Of a DNA stretch of 64,000 nucleotides, positions 33,361 to 43,763 are shown piece by piece; the stretch's first letter is position 1; every line of letters begins with the position of its first letter. The stretch spans positions 682,001 through 746,000 of the forward strand of contig JAHBVE010000001.1 in the NCBI GenBank assembly GCA_019637675.1. Reading direction: 5' to 3'. The position numbers were made by a program, and so were the translations under genes. This stretch comes from Anaerolineales bacterium. GTDB lineage: Bacteria > Chloroflexota > Anaerolineae > Anaerolineales > UBA11579. A model generated the notes under the pieces. It ran no database searches. It was not told where the DNA came from and saw nothing but the letters and a program-made list of their open reading frames with translations.

Positions 33361-33834
33361 ATGCGAAACAAAAGCTATGTACAAGCGCACAGCCAGACCC
33401 CCTGGCGGCGCCAAATGCAAGTGATAGGCTTCTTTGCAGCGGCCGTAGCGGCGTTAGCGCTACTGGCCGGTTTGTATTTAAATGTCACGGCCCGCGCCTC
33501 CACCATTGGCCGCCATGTGCAGAGCCTGCAGAACGAGCGCATCCGCCTGCAGCAGCAGATCGAGAGCATGGAGAGCCAGCTTGCCTCGCTGACCTCCAAC
33601 GAGGCCATGCAAGCGCGTGCCACCCAGCTCGGCTTCGCCCCTGTGCAGCCCGGCGCGGTCACCTACCTCACCGTCGAGGGCTACCGTGGCCGCCCCAACC
33701 TGCAGCTGGCCCCGCGGGCCGGCGGCCAGTTCATCGGCGTGCCGCGCCTGCCTGAGGCCTACACCGAATCCCTGCTGGATTGGGTCGGCAAGCTCTTCGA
33801 CGAATACGGCTTCGGCCTGCTGGGGGGCTACTAA
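33361..33834 (+). CDS. ftsL: FtsL-like cell-division protein
   Basis: A 157-residue bitopic protein: a short cytoplasmic N terminus, one membrane helix (residues about 21-42, VIGFFAAAVAALALLAGLYLNV) and a coiled coil (HVQSLQNERIRLQQQIESMESQLASL). This is the plan of FtsL/DivIC septal proteins, and its place before ftsI supports FtsL. The C-terminal 65 residues after the coiled coil are longer than in E. coli FtsL. GGAGG at 33343-33347 is 13 bp from the ATG, a long spacing. Confidence 0.82.
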   Translation: MRNKSYVQAHSQTPWRRQMQVIGFFAAAVAALALLAGLYLNVTARASTIGRHVQSLQNERIRLQQQIESMESQLASLTSNEAMQARATQLGFAPVQPGAVTYLTVEGYRGRPNLQLAPRAGGQFIGVPRLPEAYTESLLDWVGKLFDEYGFGLLGGY

Positions 33835-33835
33835 G

Positions 33836-35620
33836 ATGCCGCGCGAACATATGTGGCGCTACCTGGTGATGGCCGCCTTCTTCGCCATCTTCGGCTCGCT
33901 GATCCTCTACAAGACCTTCAGCATCCAGAACAGCCCGCAGGCCGAGGTTTTTTTGCGCCAGGGCGAGTTTTACAGCCGCGAGCATGATGTCATTCAACCG
34001 CCGCGCGGCATCATCTACGATCGCAATGGCAACATACTGGCCGGCAACCGTACCGTGTACGAGATCGGCGCGGACCTGGCCTCCGTGCGTGATCCACATG
34101 CCATCGCCCTGGCGCTTAGCGCCCTGGTAGGCGCCGACTACAACACCGTGCTCGAGCGCGCCAGCATCCCCGCCTCTGCCAACTCCGTATACGTTGTCCT
34201 CGCCAGCTATGTGCTGCCGGAGAAGGTCAATCTGCTCAAGAGCTACGACGTGACCCGTGAGGCCGAGCCGATGGACAGTACGCGCTGCTCCAATGACCCG
34301 GCTCTGTTCGCCCTGCGCTGCGAGGCCCAGTTGGCCCGCAGCTACCCGGAGCGTGACCTGGCCTCCAACCTGCTGGGCTTCGTCAACCGCGAGAGCCTGG
34401 GCTACTTCGGCGTGGAGCAGCAGTACCAGAACCTGCTGGCTGGCCAGCCGGAGAGCATTTGGATCCCGGTGGCGCCCACCCGCGTGCAGGAGCGCCCCGA
34501 GGTGCCCGCCGGCGCAAGCCTGGTGCTCACCATCGACCGCGAGATCCAGGCCATGGTCGAAGACACGCTGGATGCCCACATCACCCAGACCGGCGCCGAG
34601 TCCGGCACCGTGATCGTGATGGATCCCAAAACCGGCGAGCTGCTGGCCATGGCCAGCACGCCGCGCATGGACCTGAACGAGTTCCAGAACTACGGCGACA
34701 TTTACACCAATGAGGTGCCTTACAACCGCGCCATTGGTGAGATCTACGAGCCCGGCTCCATCTTCAAGGTCATCACCGCCGCCGCCGCGCTCGACCAGGG
34801 CGTCGTGACTCCCGAAACCGAGTACGAAGACCGCGGCGTCTATACCATCGGCGGTATCACCATCCGCAACTGGAACAACCGCGCCTGGGGTTTGCAGACC
34901 GTGCAAGGCTGTATGCAGCACTCGCTCAACGTGTGTCTGGCCTGGATGGGTGAGAAGCTGGGCCAGGAGAAGTTCTACGAATACATAGACCGCTTCGGCT
35001 TCGGCCACACCACCGGCGTTGACATGGCCGGCGAGCAAAGCGGCACGGTCAAGCGCCCCGGCGACCCCAACTGGTACCTGGCTGATCTGGGTGCCAACAC
35101 CTTCGGCCAGGGCATTGCCGTCACGCCCATCCAGATGGTGATGGCGGTCTCGGCTTTCGTCAACGACGGCCAGATGGTCATTCCGCATATCGTCAAGGCC
35201 GTCATCCAGGATGGCTCGCAATATAACGTGGCCCCGCAATTCGCCGGCCAGCCCATCTCAGCCGAGACGGCTCGCACCATGACCGACATGCTGGCCACCT
35301 CGCTGGAGGGCGAAAGCTCGCTGGCCCTGGTGGCCGGCTACCGCCTGGCGGGCAAGACCGGCACGGCCCAGATCCCTGTGCCCACCGGATACGAAGAGAA
35401 CCAGACAAACACCTCCTTCATCGGCTGGGGTCCGGTCGAGGATCCGCGTTTCATCGTCTTCGTGTGGCTCGAGCGGCCCGAGACGTCCACCTGGGCCTCC
35501 GAGGTCGCCTCGCCGCTGTTCGCCGATATCGTTGAACGCCTGGTGGTGCTGCAAGGCATTCCGCCCAACTTCCAGAACATCGGCACCGTTTCAAATTCGG
35601 GGCAGGGGAGCCAGCAATGA
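33836..35620 (+). CDS. ftsI: septal peptidoglycan transpeptidase FtsI (class B PBP)
   Basis: A 594-residue penicillin-binding protein that crosslinks septal peptidoglycan. One N-terminal membrane helix is followed by the dimerisation domain (RGIIYDRNGNILAGN) and the transpeptidase domain with the S-x-x-K at Ser308-Lys311 (GSIFK), S-x-N at Ser363-Asn365 and K-T-G at Lys507. No PASTA domains follow. It begins 1 bp after ftsL and overlaps murF by 4 bp. murE, the usual next gene, is absent. Confidence 0.95.
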   Translation: MPREHMWRYLVMAAFFAIFGSLILYKTFSIQNSPQAEVFLRQGEFYSREHDVIQPPRGIIYDRNGNILAGNRTVYEIGADLASVRDPHAIALALSALVGADYNTVLERASIPASANSVYVVLASYVLPEKVNLLKSYDVTREAEPMDSTRCSNDPALFALRCEAQLARSYPERDLASNLLGFVNRESLGYFGVEQQYQNLLAGQPESIWIPVAPTRVQERPEVPAGASLVLTIDREIQAMVEDTLDAHITQTGAESGTVIVMDPKTGELLAMASTPRMDLNEFQNYGDIYTNEVPYNRAIGEIYEPGSIFKVITAAAALDQGVVTPETEYEDRGVYTIGGITIRNWNNRAWGLQTVQGCMQHSLNVCLAWMGEKLGQEKFYEYIDRFGFGHTTGVDMAGEQSGTVKRPGDPNWYLADLGANTFGQGIAVTPIQMVMAVSAFVNDGQMVIPHIVKAVIQDGSQYNVAPQFAGQPISAETARTMTDMLATSLEGESSLALVAGYRLAGKTGTAQIPVPTGYEENQTNTSFIGWGPVEDPRFIVFVWLERPETSTWASEVASPLFADIVERLVVLQGIPPNFQNIGTVSNSGQGSQQ

Positions 35621-37056
35621 GCGCGCCTCGTCCCCTCAGCCTGGCTGACATCATCGAAGCGCTGAGCGGCGTGCGCCCCGCGGCCGCCGAGTCGTTGGCG
35701 CTCAGCGGCGCAGTGCACGACTCGCGTGAGGCCAAAGCCGGCAGCCTGTTCGTCGCCCTGCGCGGCGAGCGCGTGGACGGGCATGACTTCGTACAGGCCG
35801 CCTTTGCGGCCGGCGCCCTGGCCGCCCTGGTCGAGCGCCCGCTTGATGGCACTGCCACCCTGGATCTGCGCGGCGGCCAACCGGCCGCGGCCGGCTTTGC
35901 CACCAGCACACCGCTGTGTATCGTCGTGGATGATGCCCTGCAGGCCCTGCAGCAGGCGGCCCGCTTCTGGCGCCGCAAGCTCAGCAGCCTGCGCGTCATC
36001 GGCATCACCGGCAGCGTAGGCAAGACCACCACCAAAGAACTCACCGCCGATGTACTCGGCCAGCGCTACCGCACCTTCAAATCCGTGGGCAATTTCAACA
36101 ATGAGATCGGCCTGCCGCTCAGTGTGCTCTCCATCACGCCCGACACCGAGCGCGCTGTGCTCGAGATGGGCTTCTACGTCATCGGCGAGATCGCACTGCT
36201 GGCCGATATTGCGGTACCCGAGGTCGGCGTGGTCACCAACGTCGGCACGGTCCACGCTTCGCGGGCCGGCTCGCAAGAGGCCATCTACCAGGGCAAGGCT
36301 GAGCTGGTGCAGAGCCTGAACAGCGATGGCATTGCCATCCTCAACTATGACGATCCGTTCGTGAAACGCATGGCGCAGGAGACCAAGGCGCGTGTCTTCT
36401 TCTACGGGCTCGACCCGGCTGCTGACCTGTGGGCCGATAACATCGAAGGCCTGGGCTTGGATGGCGTACGCTTCCGCCTGCATTATCAGGGCGAGATCCT
36501 GCACGTGCGCATTCCGCTCATCGGCCGCCACTCGGTGCATACCGCCCTGCGCGCCGCCGCCGTGGGCGTGATCGAAGGCATGGACTGGGGCGCGATCCTC
36601 AGCGGCCTGCGCATGGGCAACGCCCAGCTGCGCCTGATGGCCGTGCCCGGCCGCAACGGCTCGTTGCTGCTGGATGACACCTATAACGCCTCGCCCGAAT
36701 CCACCGTGGCCGCCCTCAATCTGCTCAGCGAGCTCGAAGGCCGCAAGGTGGCCGTGCTGGGGGATATGCTAGAGCTTGGCCAGTATGAGGAGCAGGGCCA
36801 CCGCGTGGTGGGCAACCTGGCCGCCCGCGTGGCTGACCTGCTGGTCACCGTGGGGCCGCGTGCCCACATCATCGCCCAGACCGCCCGCAGCGCCGGCCTG
36901 CAAGCGGCCGCCGTCAGCGAATTCGAGGACACCGAGGGCGCGCTGGCCTATTTGAAGGACGCCCTGACTGCTGGCGATGTGGTGCTGGTCAAGGGCTCGC
37001 GCGGCGTGCATATGGACAAGATCGTGCCCGATCTGGAGGAACGCAATGAACGTTAG
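35617..37056 (+). CDS. murF: UDP-MurNAc-tripeptide D-Ala-D-Ala ligase MurF
   Basis: A 479-residue Mur ligase adding D-Ala-D-Ala to the UDP-MurNAc tripeptide. The N-terminal domain DSREAKAGSLFVALRGERVDGHDF, the ATP-binding ITGSVGKTTTKEL, GNFNNEIGLPLS and the C-terminal LDDTYNASPESTVAAL are MurF motifs. The NNEIG and DTYNASP motifs separate MurF from MurE. It overlaps mraY by 11 bp. Confidence 0.96.
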   Translation: MSAPRPLSLADIIEALSGVRPAAAESLALSGAVHDSREAKAGSLFVALRGERVDGHDFVQAAFAAGALAALVERPLDGTATLDLRGGQPAAAGFATSTPLCIVVDDALQALQQAARFWRRKLSSLRVIGITGSVGKTTTKELTADVLGQRYRTFKSVGNFNNEIGLPLSVLSITPDTERAVLEMGFYVIGEIALLADIAVPEVGVVTNVGTVHASRAGSQEAIYQGKAELVQSLNSDGIAILNYDDPFVKRMAQETKARVFFYGLDPAADLWADNIEGLGLDGVRFRLHYQGEILHVRIPLIGRHSVHTALRAAAVGVIEGMDWGAILSGLRMGNAQLRLMAVPGRNGSLLLDDTYNASPESTVAALNLLSELEGRKVAVLGDMLELGQYEEQGHRVVGNLAARVADLLVTVGPRAHIIAQTARSAGLQAAAVSEFEDTEGALAYLKDALTAGDVVLVKGSRGVHMDKIVPDLEERNER

Positions 37057-38035
37057 CGCCACCGCTTTGGTGCTGGCGGGCGTGAGTTTTATTCTCACCG
37101 TCATTTGGGGTGGCCCGCTGATCCGCATCCTGCGCCGCCTCGAAGTGGGCGACAGTATCCGCGTCGAGGCGCCCGAGCGCCACATCGTCAAAGTTGGCAC
37201 GCCCACCATGGGCGGCGTCATGTTCATTCTGCCCGTGCTGCTGGTCACCGTGCTGCTCAATGCGGTCTCGCTGATCGGCCTGAGCGGGGTGGGCCTCTCC
37301 GTCCTGGTGCCGATGGGCGCCATGATCGCCTTCGGCGTCCTGGGCAGTCTCGACGATATTCGCAAGCTGCAGCGTAGAGTAGGCGAGGGCATGCGCGCCC
37401 GCAACAAGTTCCTGCTGCAGGTCGCCCTGGCGACCGTGCTGGCCATTGCCCTGCGCGAGTTCCTACACGTGCCGGATATGTATCTGCCCGGCTCTCCGCA
37501 TGAGTTCGATCTCGGCCTGCTGTTCTACCCGGTGGCGGTCTTCATCATCGTCGGCGCAGCCAACGCGGTTAACTTTACGGATGGCCTGGATGGTATGGCC
37601 GGCCTCATCAGCGCCACCGCCTTCGCCACCTTTGGCTGCATCGCGTTGCTGCAGGGTCAGGTCTTCCTGGCGCAGTTCTGCTTCACCCTGGTGGGTGCGC
37701 TCTTCGGCTTCTTGTGGTTCAACGTGCATCCCGCTCAGCTCATCATGGGTGACACCGGCGCTATGGCCCTGGGCGCCTGCCTCGGCGTCGTAGCCTTGAT
37801 GACCGGCCAGTGGATCCTGCTGCCGTTGATCGCCGTGATCCCGGTCAGCGAAATTCTCAGCGTGATCTTGCAGGTTGGCTTTTTCAAACTTACCGGCGGG
37901 CGGCGCGTCTTCAAGATGACCCCGCTGCATTTGCATTTTGAGCTCTCCGGCTGGAGTGAAACGCAGATCGTGCAGCGTTTCTGGCTCATGAGCCTGTTGT
38001 TCGCCATGGTGGGCGTCGCCCTGGCGGTGTTGTAG
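37046..38035 (+). CDS. mraY: phospho-MurNAc-pentapeptide transferase MraY
   Basis: A 329-residue membrane enzyme making lipid I. About ten membrane segments are seen. Catalytic motifs include GTPTMGGVMF, the DD pair in GSLDDIRKL, NAVNFTDGLDGMAG and the final FKMTPLHLHFELSGWSE with the His triad. The ATG at 37046 lies inside the end of murF, an 11-bp overlap. Confidence 0.96.
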   Translation: MNVSATALVLAGVSFILTVIWGGPLIRILRRLEVGDSIRVEAPERHIVKVGTPTMGGVMFILPVLLVTVLLNAVSLIGLSGVGLSVLVPMGAMIAFGVLGSLDDIRKLQRRVGEGMRARNKFLLQVALATVLAIALREFLHVPDMYLPGSPHEFDLGLLFYPVAVFIIVGAANAVNFTDGLDGMAGLISATAFATFGCIALLQGQVFLAQFCFTLVGALFGFLWFNVHPAQLIMGDTGAMALGACLGVVALMTGQWILLPLIAVIPVSEILSVILQVGFFKLTGGRRVFKMTPLHLHFELSGWSETQIVQRFWLMSLLFAMVGVALAVL

Positions 38036-38037
38036 CC

Positions 38038-39404
<1,367 letters not shown>

Positions 39405-39408
<4 letters not shown>

Positions 39409-40700
39409 CCGAAGAAACCTTTGACCAGTTTGAAGCCACCACCGAATCCTTCGAGCGGCCCCAGCGCGCCCGCCGCCGCGGCCGGCGCAAGGGCGCCAGC
39501 CTGTGGCCGCAGCTTGAGCTCAACTTTGACGTGCCCATGGCGCTGGCCATCTTCGCCCTGCTGGTCTTCGGCCTGCTGATGGTGTACTCCGCCAGCTGGG
39601 ACTTCTCGCTCAGCGAATATGACGACCCCACCTTCATGTTCCGCCGCCAAATGCTCACCATGAGCATCGGCCTGATCGGCGGCCTGGCCGCCTATTTCAT
39701 TGACTATCGCTTTTGGCGCAAGTACGCCGTGCCGCTGATCGCCGCCACCATCCTGAGCCTCCTGGTCGTGCTGGTGGTCAACGAAGTCCGCTTCGGCTCG
39801 GCGCGTGCCCTCAGCGGCGGCTCCTACATGCCGGGCGAGGTCGCCAAGGTCGCCACGATCCTGTATCTCTCCGTTTGGCTCAGCTCCAAGCGTGAGCAGC
39901 TCGCCAGCGTCGGCCGCGGCATCCTGCCGCTCGGCCTCATCGTTGGCCTGATGGCCGGCCTGATCCTGCTCCAGCCTGATTTCAGCGCCGCCGCCACCAT
40001 GGTGGTGCTGGGCGGCCTGATGTTCTTCTTGGCCGGCGGCAGCATCAAGCAGATCGCCTTCATGTTCGTGGGCGCCAGCCTGTTGAGCGCCCTGTTCGTC
40101 AGCGTCAGCACCACCAGCCAGGTGCGTATCAGCAGCTACCTGGATAGTTTGCAGGACCCCACCCAGGCCAACAGCCACGTTTTGCGCTCCTTCGAAGCCT
40201 TCGTGAAGGGCGGCTGGTTCGGGGTGGGCATCGGCCTGGCCGACACCAAGCTGACCGGCCTGCCCGTGCCGCCCACCGACAGCATTTTCGCCGTCGTGGG
40301 CGAGGAGCTTGGCCTGGTCGGCTGCGCCATCCTCACGTTGCTTTACGGGGTGGTGCTGTGGCGCGGCATGGTCATCGCCAACCGCGCCCCGGACATGCTG
40401 GGGGCGCTGATCGCCGGCGGCATCACCGTATGGGTCACCATGGAAGCCTTCATCAACATGGGCGTAATGGTCGGCCTGTTGCCGTTCGCAGGCAACGCCT
40501 TGCCGCTCATCAGCTTTGGCGGTTCCAGCCTGGTCTCCGTGCTGGGCGCGCTCGGCATCGTGATGAGCGTTTCCCGCGCTTCAACTGTAAAGAGTCAGAA
40601 CAACGAAAGGATCCTGGATGCGACTACTCGTGGCCGCCGGGGCGAGCGGGGGTGGGGTCTATCCCGCGCTCGCCGCGCTTCAAGAATTGGGCGCAACTGA
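39405..40700 (+). CDS. ftsW: septal peptidoglycan polymerase FtsW
   Basis: A 431-residue SEDS-family glycosyltransferase polymerising lipid II at the septum with FtsI. Ten membrane segments follow a basic cytoplasmic N terminus (RARRRGRRKG). Motifs LMVYSASWDFS, RGILPLGLIVGLMAGLILLQPDFS and PLPFAGNALPLISFGGSSLVS-like LLPFAGNALPLISFGG are diagnostic. The basic C-terminal tail overlaps murG by 83 bp in another frame, an unusually long overlap. Confidence 0.93.
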
Positions 40701-41724
40701 CCTTGAGCTGCTGTGGGTGGGCGGCGAAGGCGGCATGGAGGAGGAGCTGGTGACGCGTGCCGGCTACACCCTCACCACACTGCCCGCCGCCGGCCTGCAC
40801 GGCGTGGGTCTGGCTCAGCTGCCCGGCAACCTGTGGCAGCTGGCCCGCGGCGTGCTGGCTGCCCGCCGCATCCTGGCCCGCTTCAAGCCTGATGTGCTGT
40901 TCTTCACCGGCGGCTTCGTCGCCGCGCCCGTCGCCATCGCCGGCCGCCGCGTGCCCACCCTGGCCTTCGTGCCGGATGCGCGCCCCGGGTTCACCCTGCG
41001 CTTCATCGCCCGCTTCGCCGATGTGATCGCCACCGTGGCCGCCGAGGTCGGCGGCCACTTCACCCGCCAGCGCGTCGAGGTCACCGGCTACCCGGTGCGC
41101 AGCGAGCTGGCTGCCTGGGCGCAGCCCGCCCGCCGCGCCGAGGCGCTGCGCCACTTCACCCTGAACGCCGATCTGCCCACGCTGCTCATCTTCGGCGGCA
41201 GCAAAGGCGCCCAAAACATTAACCGCGCTGCGGTGGCGGCATTGCCGGACTTATTGCAAGATATGCAAGTGATCCACATCAGCGGGCAGACCAACTGGGA
41301 CGAGGTCAACGACGCTCAGGCCCAGCTCACGCCCTCGCAAGCCGCACGCTACCGTGCCTTCCCATACCTGCATGAAGACATGGGCGCCGCCTTCGCCGCC
41401 GCAGACCTGGCGGTCTGCCGCGCCGGCGCCTCCACCCTCGGCGAGCTGCCCCTGTTCGCGCTGCCTGCCGTGCTGGTGCCGATCCCGTTCGAGCAGCACA
41501 TCCAGCACGACAACGCTGCGCTGCTGGCGCAGCGCAGCGCCGCCGTCGTGCTGGCCGACGCCGACATGCCCAGCCAGCTGGCCGCCACCCTGCGCGGCCT
41601 GCTGGCCGATAAGCCCCGCCTGCAGGCCATGCGCGCCGCCATGGCCGCCCTGGCCGCGCCGGACGCCGCCGCCCGCCTGGCGGGCTTGCTGCACCAGCTC
41701 GGCACGCAGGAGGCGCACGCGTGA
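40618..41724 (+). CDS. murG: UDP-GlcNAc transferase MurG
   Basis: A 368-residue GT-B glycosyltransferase that converts lipid I to lipid II at the inner membrane face. The N-terminal glycine loop AAGASGGGVYPALA, the FFTGGFVAAPVAIAG segment and the C-terminal donor-binding FGGSKGAQNIN, CRAGASTLGELPLFALPAVLVPIPF motifs are typical. The ATG at 40618 is needed to keep the glycine loop, so the overlap with ftsW is real. AAAGGA is 8 bp upstream. Confidence 0.95.
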   Translation: MRLLVAAGASGGGVYPALAALQELGATDLELLWVGGEGGMEEELVTRAGYTLTTLPAAGLHGVGLAQLPGNLWQLARGVLAARRILARFKPDVLFFTGGFVAAPVAIAGRRVPTLAFVPDARPGFTLRFIARFADVIATVAAEVGGHFTRQRVEVTGYPVRSELAAWAQPARRAEALRHFTLNADLPTLLIFGGSKGAQNINRAAVAALPDLLQDMQVIHISGQTNWDEVNDAQAQLTPSQAARYRAFPYLHEDMGAAFAAADLAVCRAGASTLGELPLFALPAVLVPIPFEQHIQHDNAALLAQRSAAVVLADADMPSQLAATLRGLLADKPRLQAMRAAMAALAAPDAAARLAGLLHQLGTQEAHA

Positions 41725-42218
41725 TCTCGTTGGCGGCTCTGCTGTGGATGCTGGTGGCCATGTTCGCCCTCATGGGGCTCATGCGCGGCTTCGGCAAGGA
41801 AGTGCTCGTCACCGCCTCGCTGATCCTGGCCGTGTTCATCATCGCCGTGGTGCTGCCCATCTTCCCGATCCAGGGCGGCAGTGACGTTCAGTTCATGGTG
41901 CGCGGCGGCATTGTGGTCGCCTGCGCCGTGGCCGGCTACCAGAGCCAGCGCCTGCAGCGCATCTCGGATGCGCTCACCAAGGCCCGCTGGCGCAACGGCT
42001 TGCTCGGCATGCTGCTGGGCGGCGTCAACGGCTATATGCTGGTCGGTTCCTTGCTGTATTACCTGCACCAGTTCAACTATCCCTTTGATTTCCTCTCCGC
42101 CCCCGGGCCGGAGCTTACCAATCTGCTGCAGTACATGCTGCCGCAGTGGCTGGTGGGCGTATGGGTCTCGGTGGCGATGGCCCTGGCCCTCTTGATGATC
42201 CTGGTGTTGTTCGTATGA
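41721..42218 (+). CDS. CvpA-like small membrane protein embedded in the dcw cluster
   Basis: A 165-residue protein with about four membrane helices (residues about 3-22, 30-50, 57-75 and 140-164). The opening LLWMLVAMFALMGLMRGFGKEVLVTASLILAVF resembles CvpA/colicin V production-type membrane proteins, but the match is weak. Both ends overlap neighbours by 4 bp (murG and murC), so it is fully coupled to peptidoglycan precursor genes. A scaffold or transport role in wall synthesis is possible but unproven. Confidence 0.75.
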   Translation: MISLAALLWMLVAMFALMGLMRGFGKEVLVTASLILAVFIIAVVLPIFPIQGGSDVQFMVRGGIVVACAVAGYQSQRLQRISDALTKARWRNGLLGMLLGGVNGYMLVGSLLYYLHQFNYPFDFLSAPGPELTNLLQYMLPQWLVGVWVSVAMALALLMILVLFV

Positions 42219-43594
42219 GCGAGAGCACGCACTTCATCGGCATCGGCGGCACGGGTTTGTCCGCCATTGCGCGCGTCCTGCTGGAGCGTGGCGAGCACAT
42301 CAGCGGCTCCGACCGTGAGTCGTCGCCGCTAGGCGAGCTGCTCAGCCAGGCCGGCGTCAAGGTCAGCATCGGCCATGCCGCCGCCAACATCAACGGCGCC
42401 ACCCGCGTCGTGCGCTCCTCCGCCGTGGGGGAGGACAACGTCGAGGTCCAGGCCGCGCGTGCCAAGGGCATCCCGGTCTACAAGCGCTCCGAGTTCCTGG
42501 AGCATTTGCTGGTTGACCAGCAGGTGATCGCCGTCGCCGGCTCGCACGGCAAGACCACCACTACCGCCATGCTGGCCTGGCTGCTTAGCGCCCTCAACCA
42601 GCGGCCCGGCTACATCATTGGCAGCCTGGCCGCCAACCTCGGCGCCAATGCCGCCGCCGGCGGCGGGCGCCTCTTCGTCATCGAGGCCGACGAGTACGAC
42701 TACATGTTTCTTGGCCTGCGCCCGCGCTACGCGCTGGTCACCAACGTCGAACACGACCATCCGGATATGTTCGCCACTCCGGCTGATTTCCAGGCCGCCT
42801 TCGAGCGCTTCGTCGACCGCCTCCAGCCGGAGGGCGAGCTGATCGCCTGCGCTGACGACCCCGGGGCGGCGGCTTTGTTGGCCTATGCCGCCGAACGCGG
42901 CTTCAAAACCAGCAGCTATGCGCATAGCCACGAAGGCGCAGACTACCGCATGGAGATCATTTCCACAGAAGGCGAGGGCTACACCTTCACCGCTCACGTC
43001 GGCGCGCAGCCGCTGGCTCGCGTCCAGCTGCAAGTGCCCGGCCTGCACAATGCCCTCAACGCGCTCGGCGCGCTGGCCGTGGCCCACAAGCTGGGCTTGA
43101 ACCTCGACGAGGCCGCCCTGGCCCTGGCTGATTTCCGCGGCACCAGCCGCCGCTTCGAAGTGCGCGGCGATGCCGCCGGCATAACCGTCGTGGATGACTA
43201 TGCCCACCATCCCAGTGAGATCCGCACCACGCTGGCCGCCGCCCGCGCCCGCTACCCCGGCCGCCGCGTGGTGGCCGTGTGGCAGCCGCACACCTATAGC
43301 CGCACCCATACCCTGGCGGCCGACTACGCCACCGCCTTCGCCGATGCCGATCGCCTGCTGGTGCTCGATGTATACGCTGCCCGTGAGGAACGCCCGGCCG
43401 GTTTCGCGCTGGAGCAGCTCGTAGCAAATATTCCGCATGCCGCGTTCACCCCCACGTTTGAGCAGGCCCAGCAAGTCCTCCTGGCTGAGCTGGCCGCCGG
43501 CGACGTGCTGGTGGTGATGAGCGCCGGCGATGCCATTCAACTAAGCGCCGCGGTCTTTGCCGGCCTGCAAGACAAGGAGAGCAAACATGCTTGA
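42215..43594 (+). CDS. murC: UDP-MurNAc:L-alanine ligase MurC
   Basis: A 459-residue Mur ligase joining L-Ala to UDP-MurNAc. The N-terminal GIGGTGLSAIARVLLERGEHISGSD, the P-loop AGSHGKTTTTAMLA, EADEYDYMFLGLRP and VTNVEHDHPDMF, and DDYAHHPSEIRTTLAAAR are all MurC markers. The ATG at 42215 overlaps the CvpA-like gene by 4 bp. Its end overlaps a 58-codon gene by 8 bp. Confidence 0.96.
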   Translation: MSESTHFIGIGGTGLSAIARVLLERGEHISGSDRESSPLGELLSQAGVKVSIGHAAANINGATRVVRSSAVGEDNVEVQAARAKGIPVYKRSEFLEHLLVDQQVIAVAGSHGKTTTTAMLAWLLSALNQRPGYIIGSLAANLGANAAAGGGRLFVIEADEYDYMFLGLRPRYALVTNVEHDHPDMFATPADFQAAFERFVDRLQPEGELIACADDPGAAALLAYAAERGFKTSSYAHSHEGADYRMEIISTEGEGYTFTAHVGAQPLARVQLQVPGLHNALNALGALAVAHKLGLNLDEAALALADFRGTSRRFEVRGDAAGITVVDDYAHHPSEIRTTLAAARARYPGRRVVAVWQPHTYSRTHTLAADYATAFADADRLLVLDVYAAREERPAGFALEQLVANIPHAAFTPTFEQAQQVLLAELAAGDVLVVMSAGDAIQLSAAVFAGLQDKESKHA

Positions 43595-43763
43595 GCAAAA
43601 AGAGAAGAAGGTCATGCCCTTCATCGTCGCTTACGGTGAGGAGTACGACCTGACCAAGATCAAGGTGGCCCCTGCGCCCAAACGCCCCGGTAGCCACGTC
43701 ACCAAGGATGAAGCCACCCGTGAGGTGCTTAACCGCATCGTCACCCGCGTCAAGAAGATCTGA
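43587..43763 (+). CDS. 58-aa basic protein between murC and murB, unknown function
   Basis: A short frame with ATG at 43587 preceded by AAGGAGA (43574-43580), overlapping murC by 8 bp and murB by 1 bp (TGATG). The product (MLEQKEKKVMPFIVAYGEEYDLTKIKVAPAP and so on) has a Tyr/acidic front, a central KRPGS and a basic end (RIVTRVKKI); no membrane segment, Cys or known motif is seen. The overlaps at both ends, the strong ribosome binding site and codon use like that of its neighbours argue that it is a real gene. Confidence 0.7.
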   Translation: MLEQKEKKVMPFIVAYGEEYDLTKIKVAPAPKRPGSHVTKDEATREVLNRIVTRVKKI

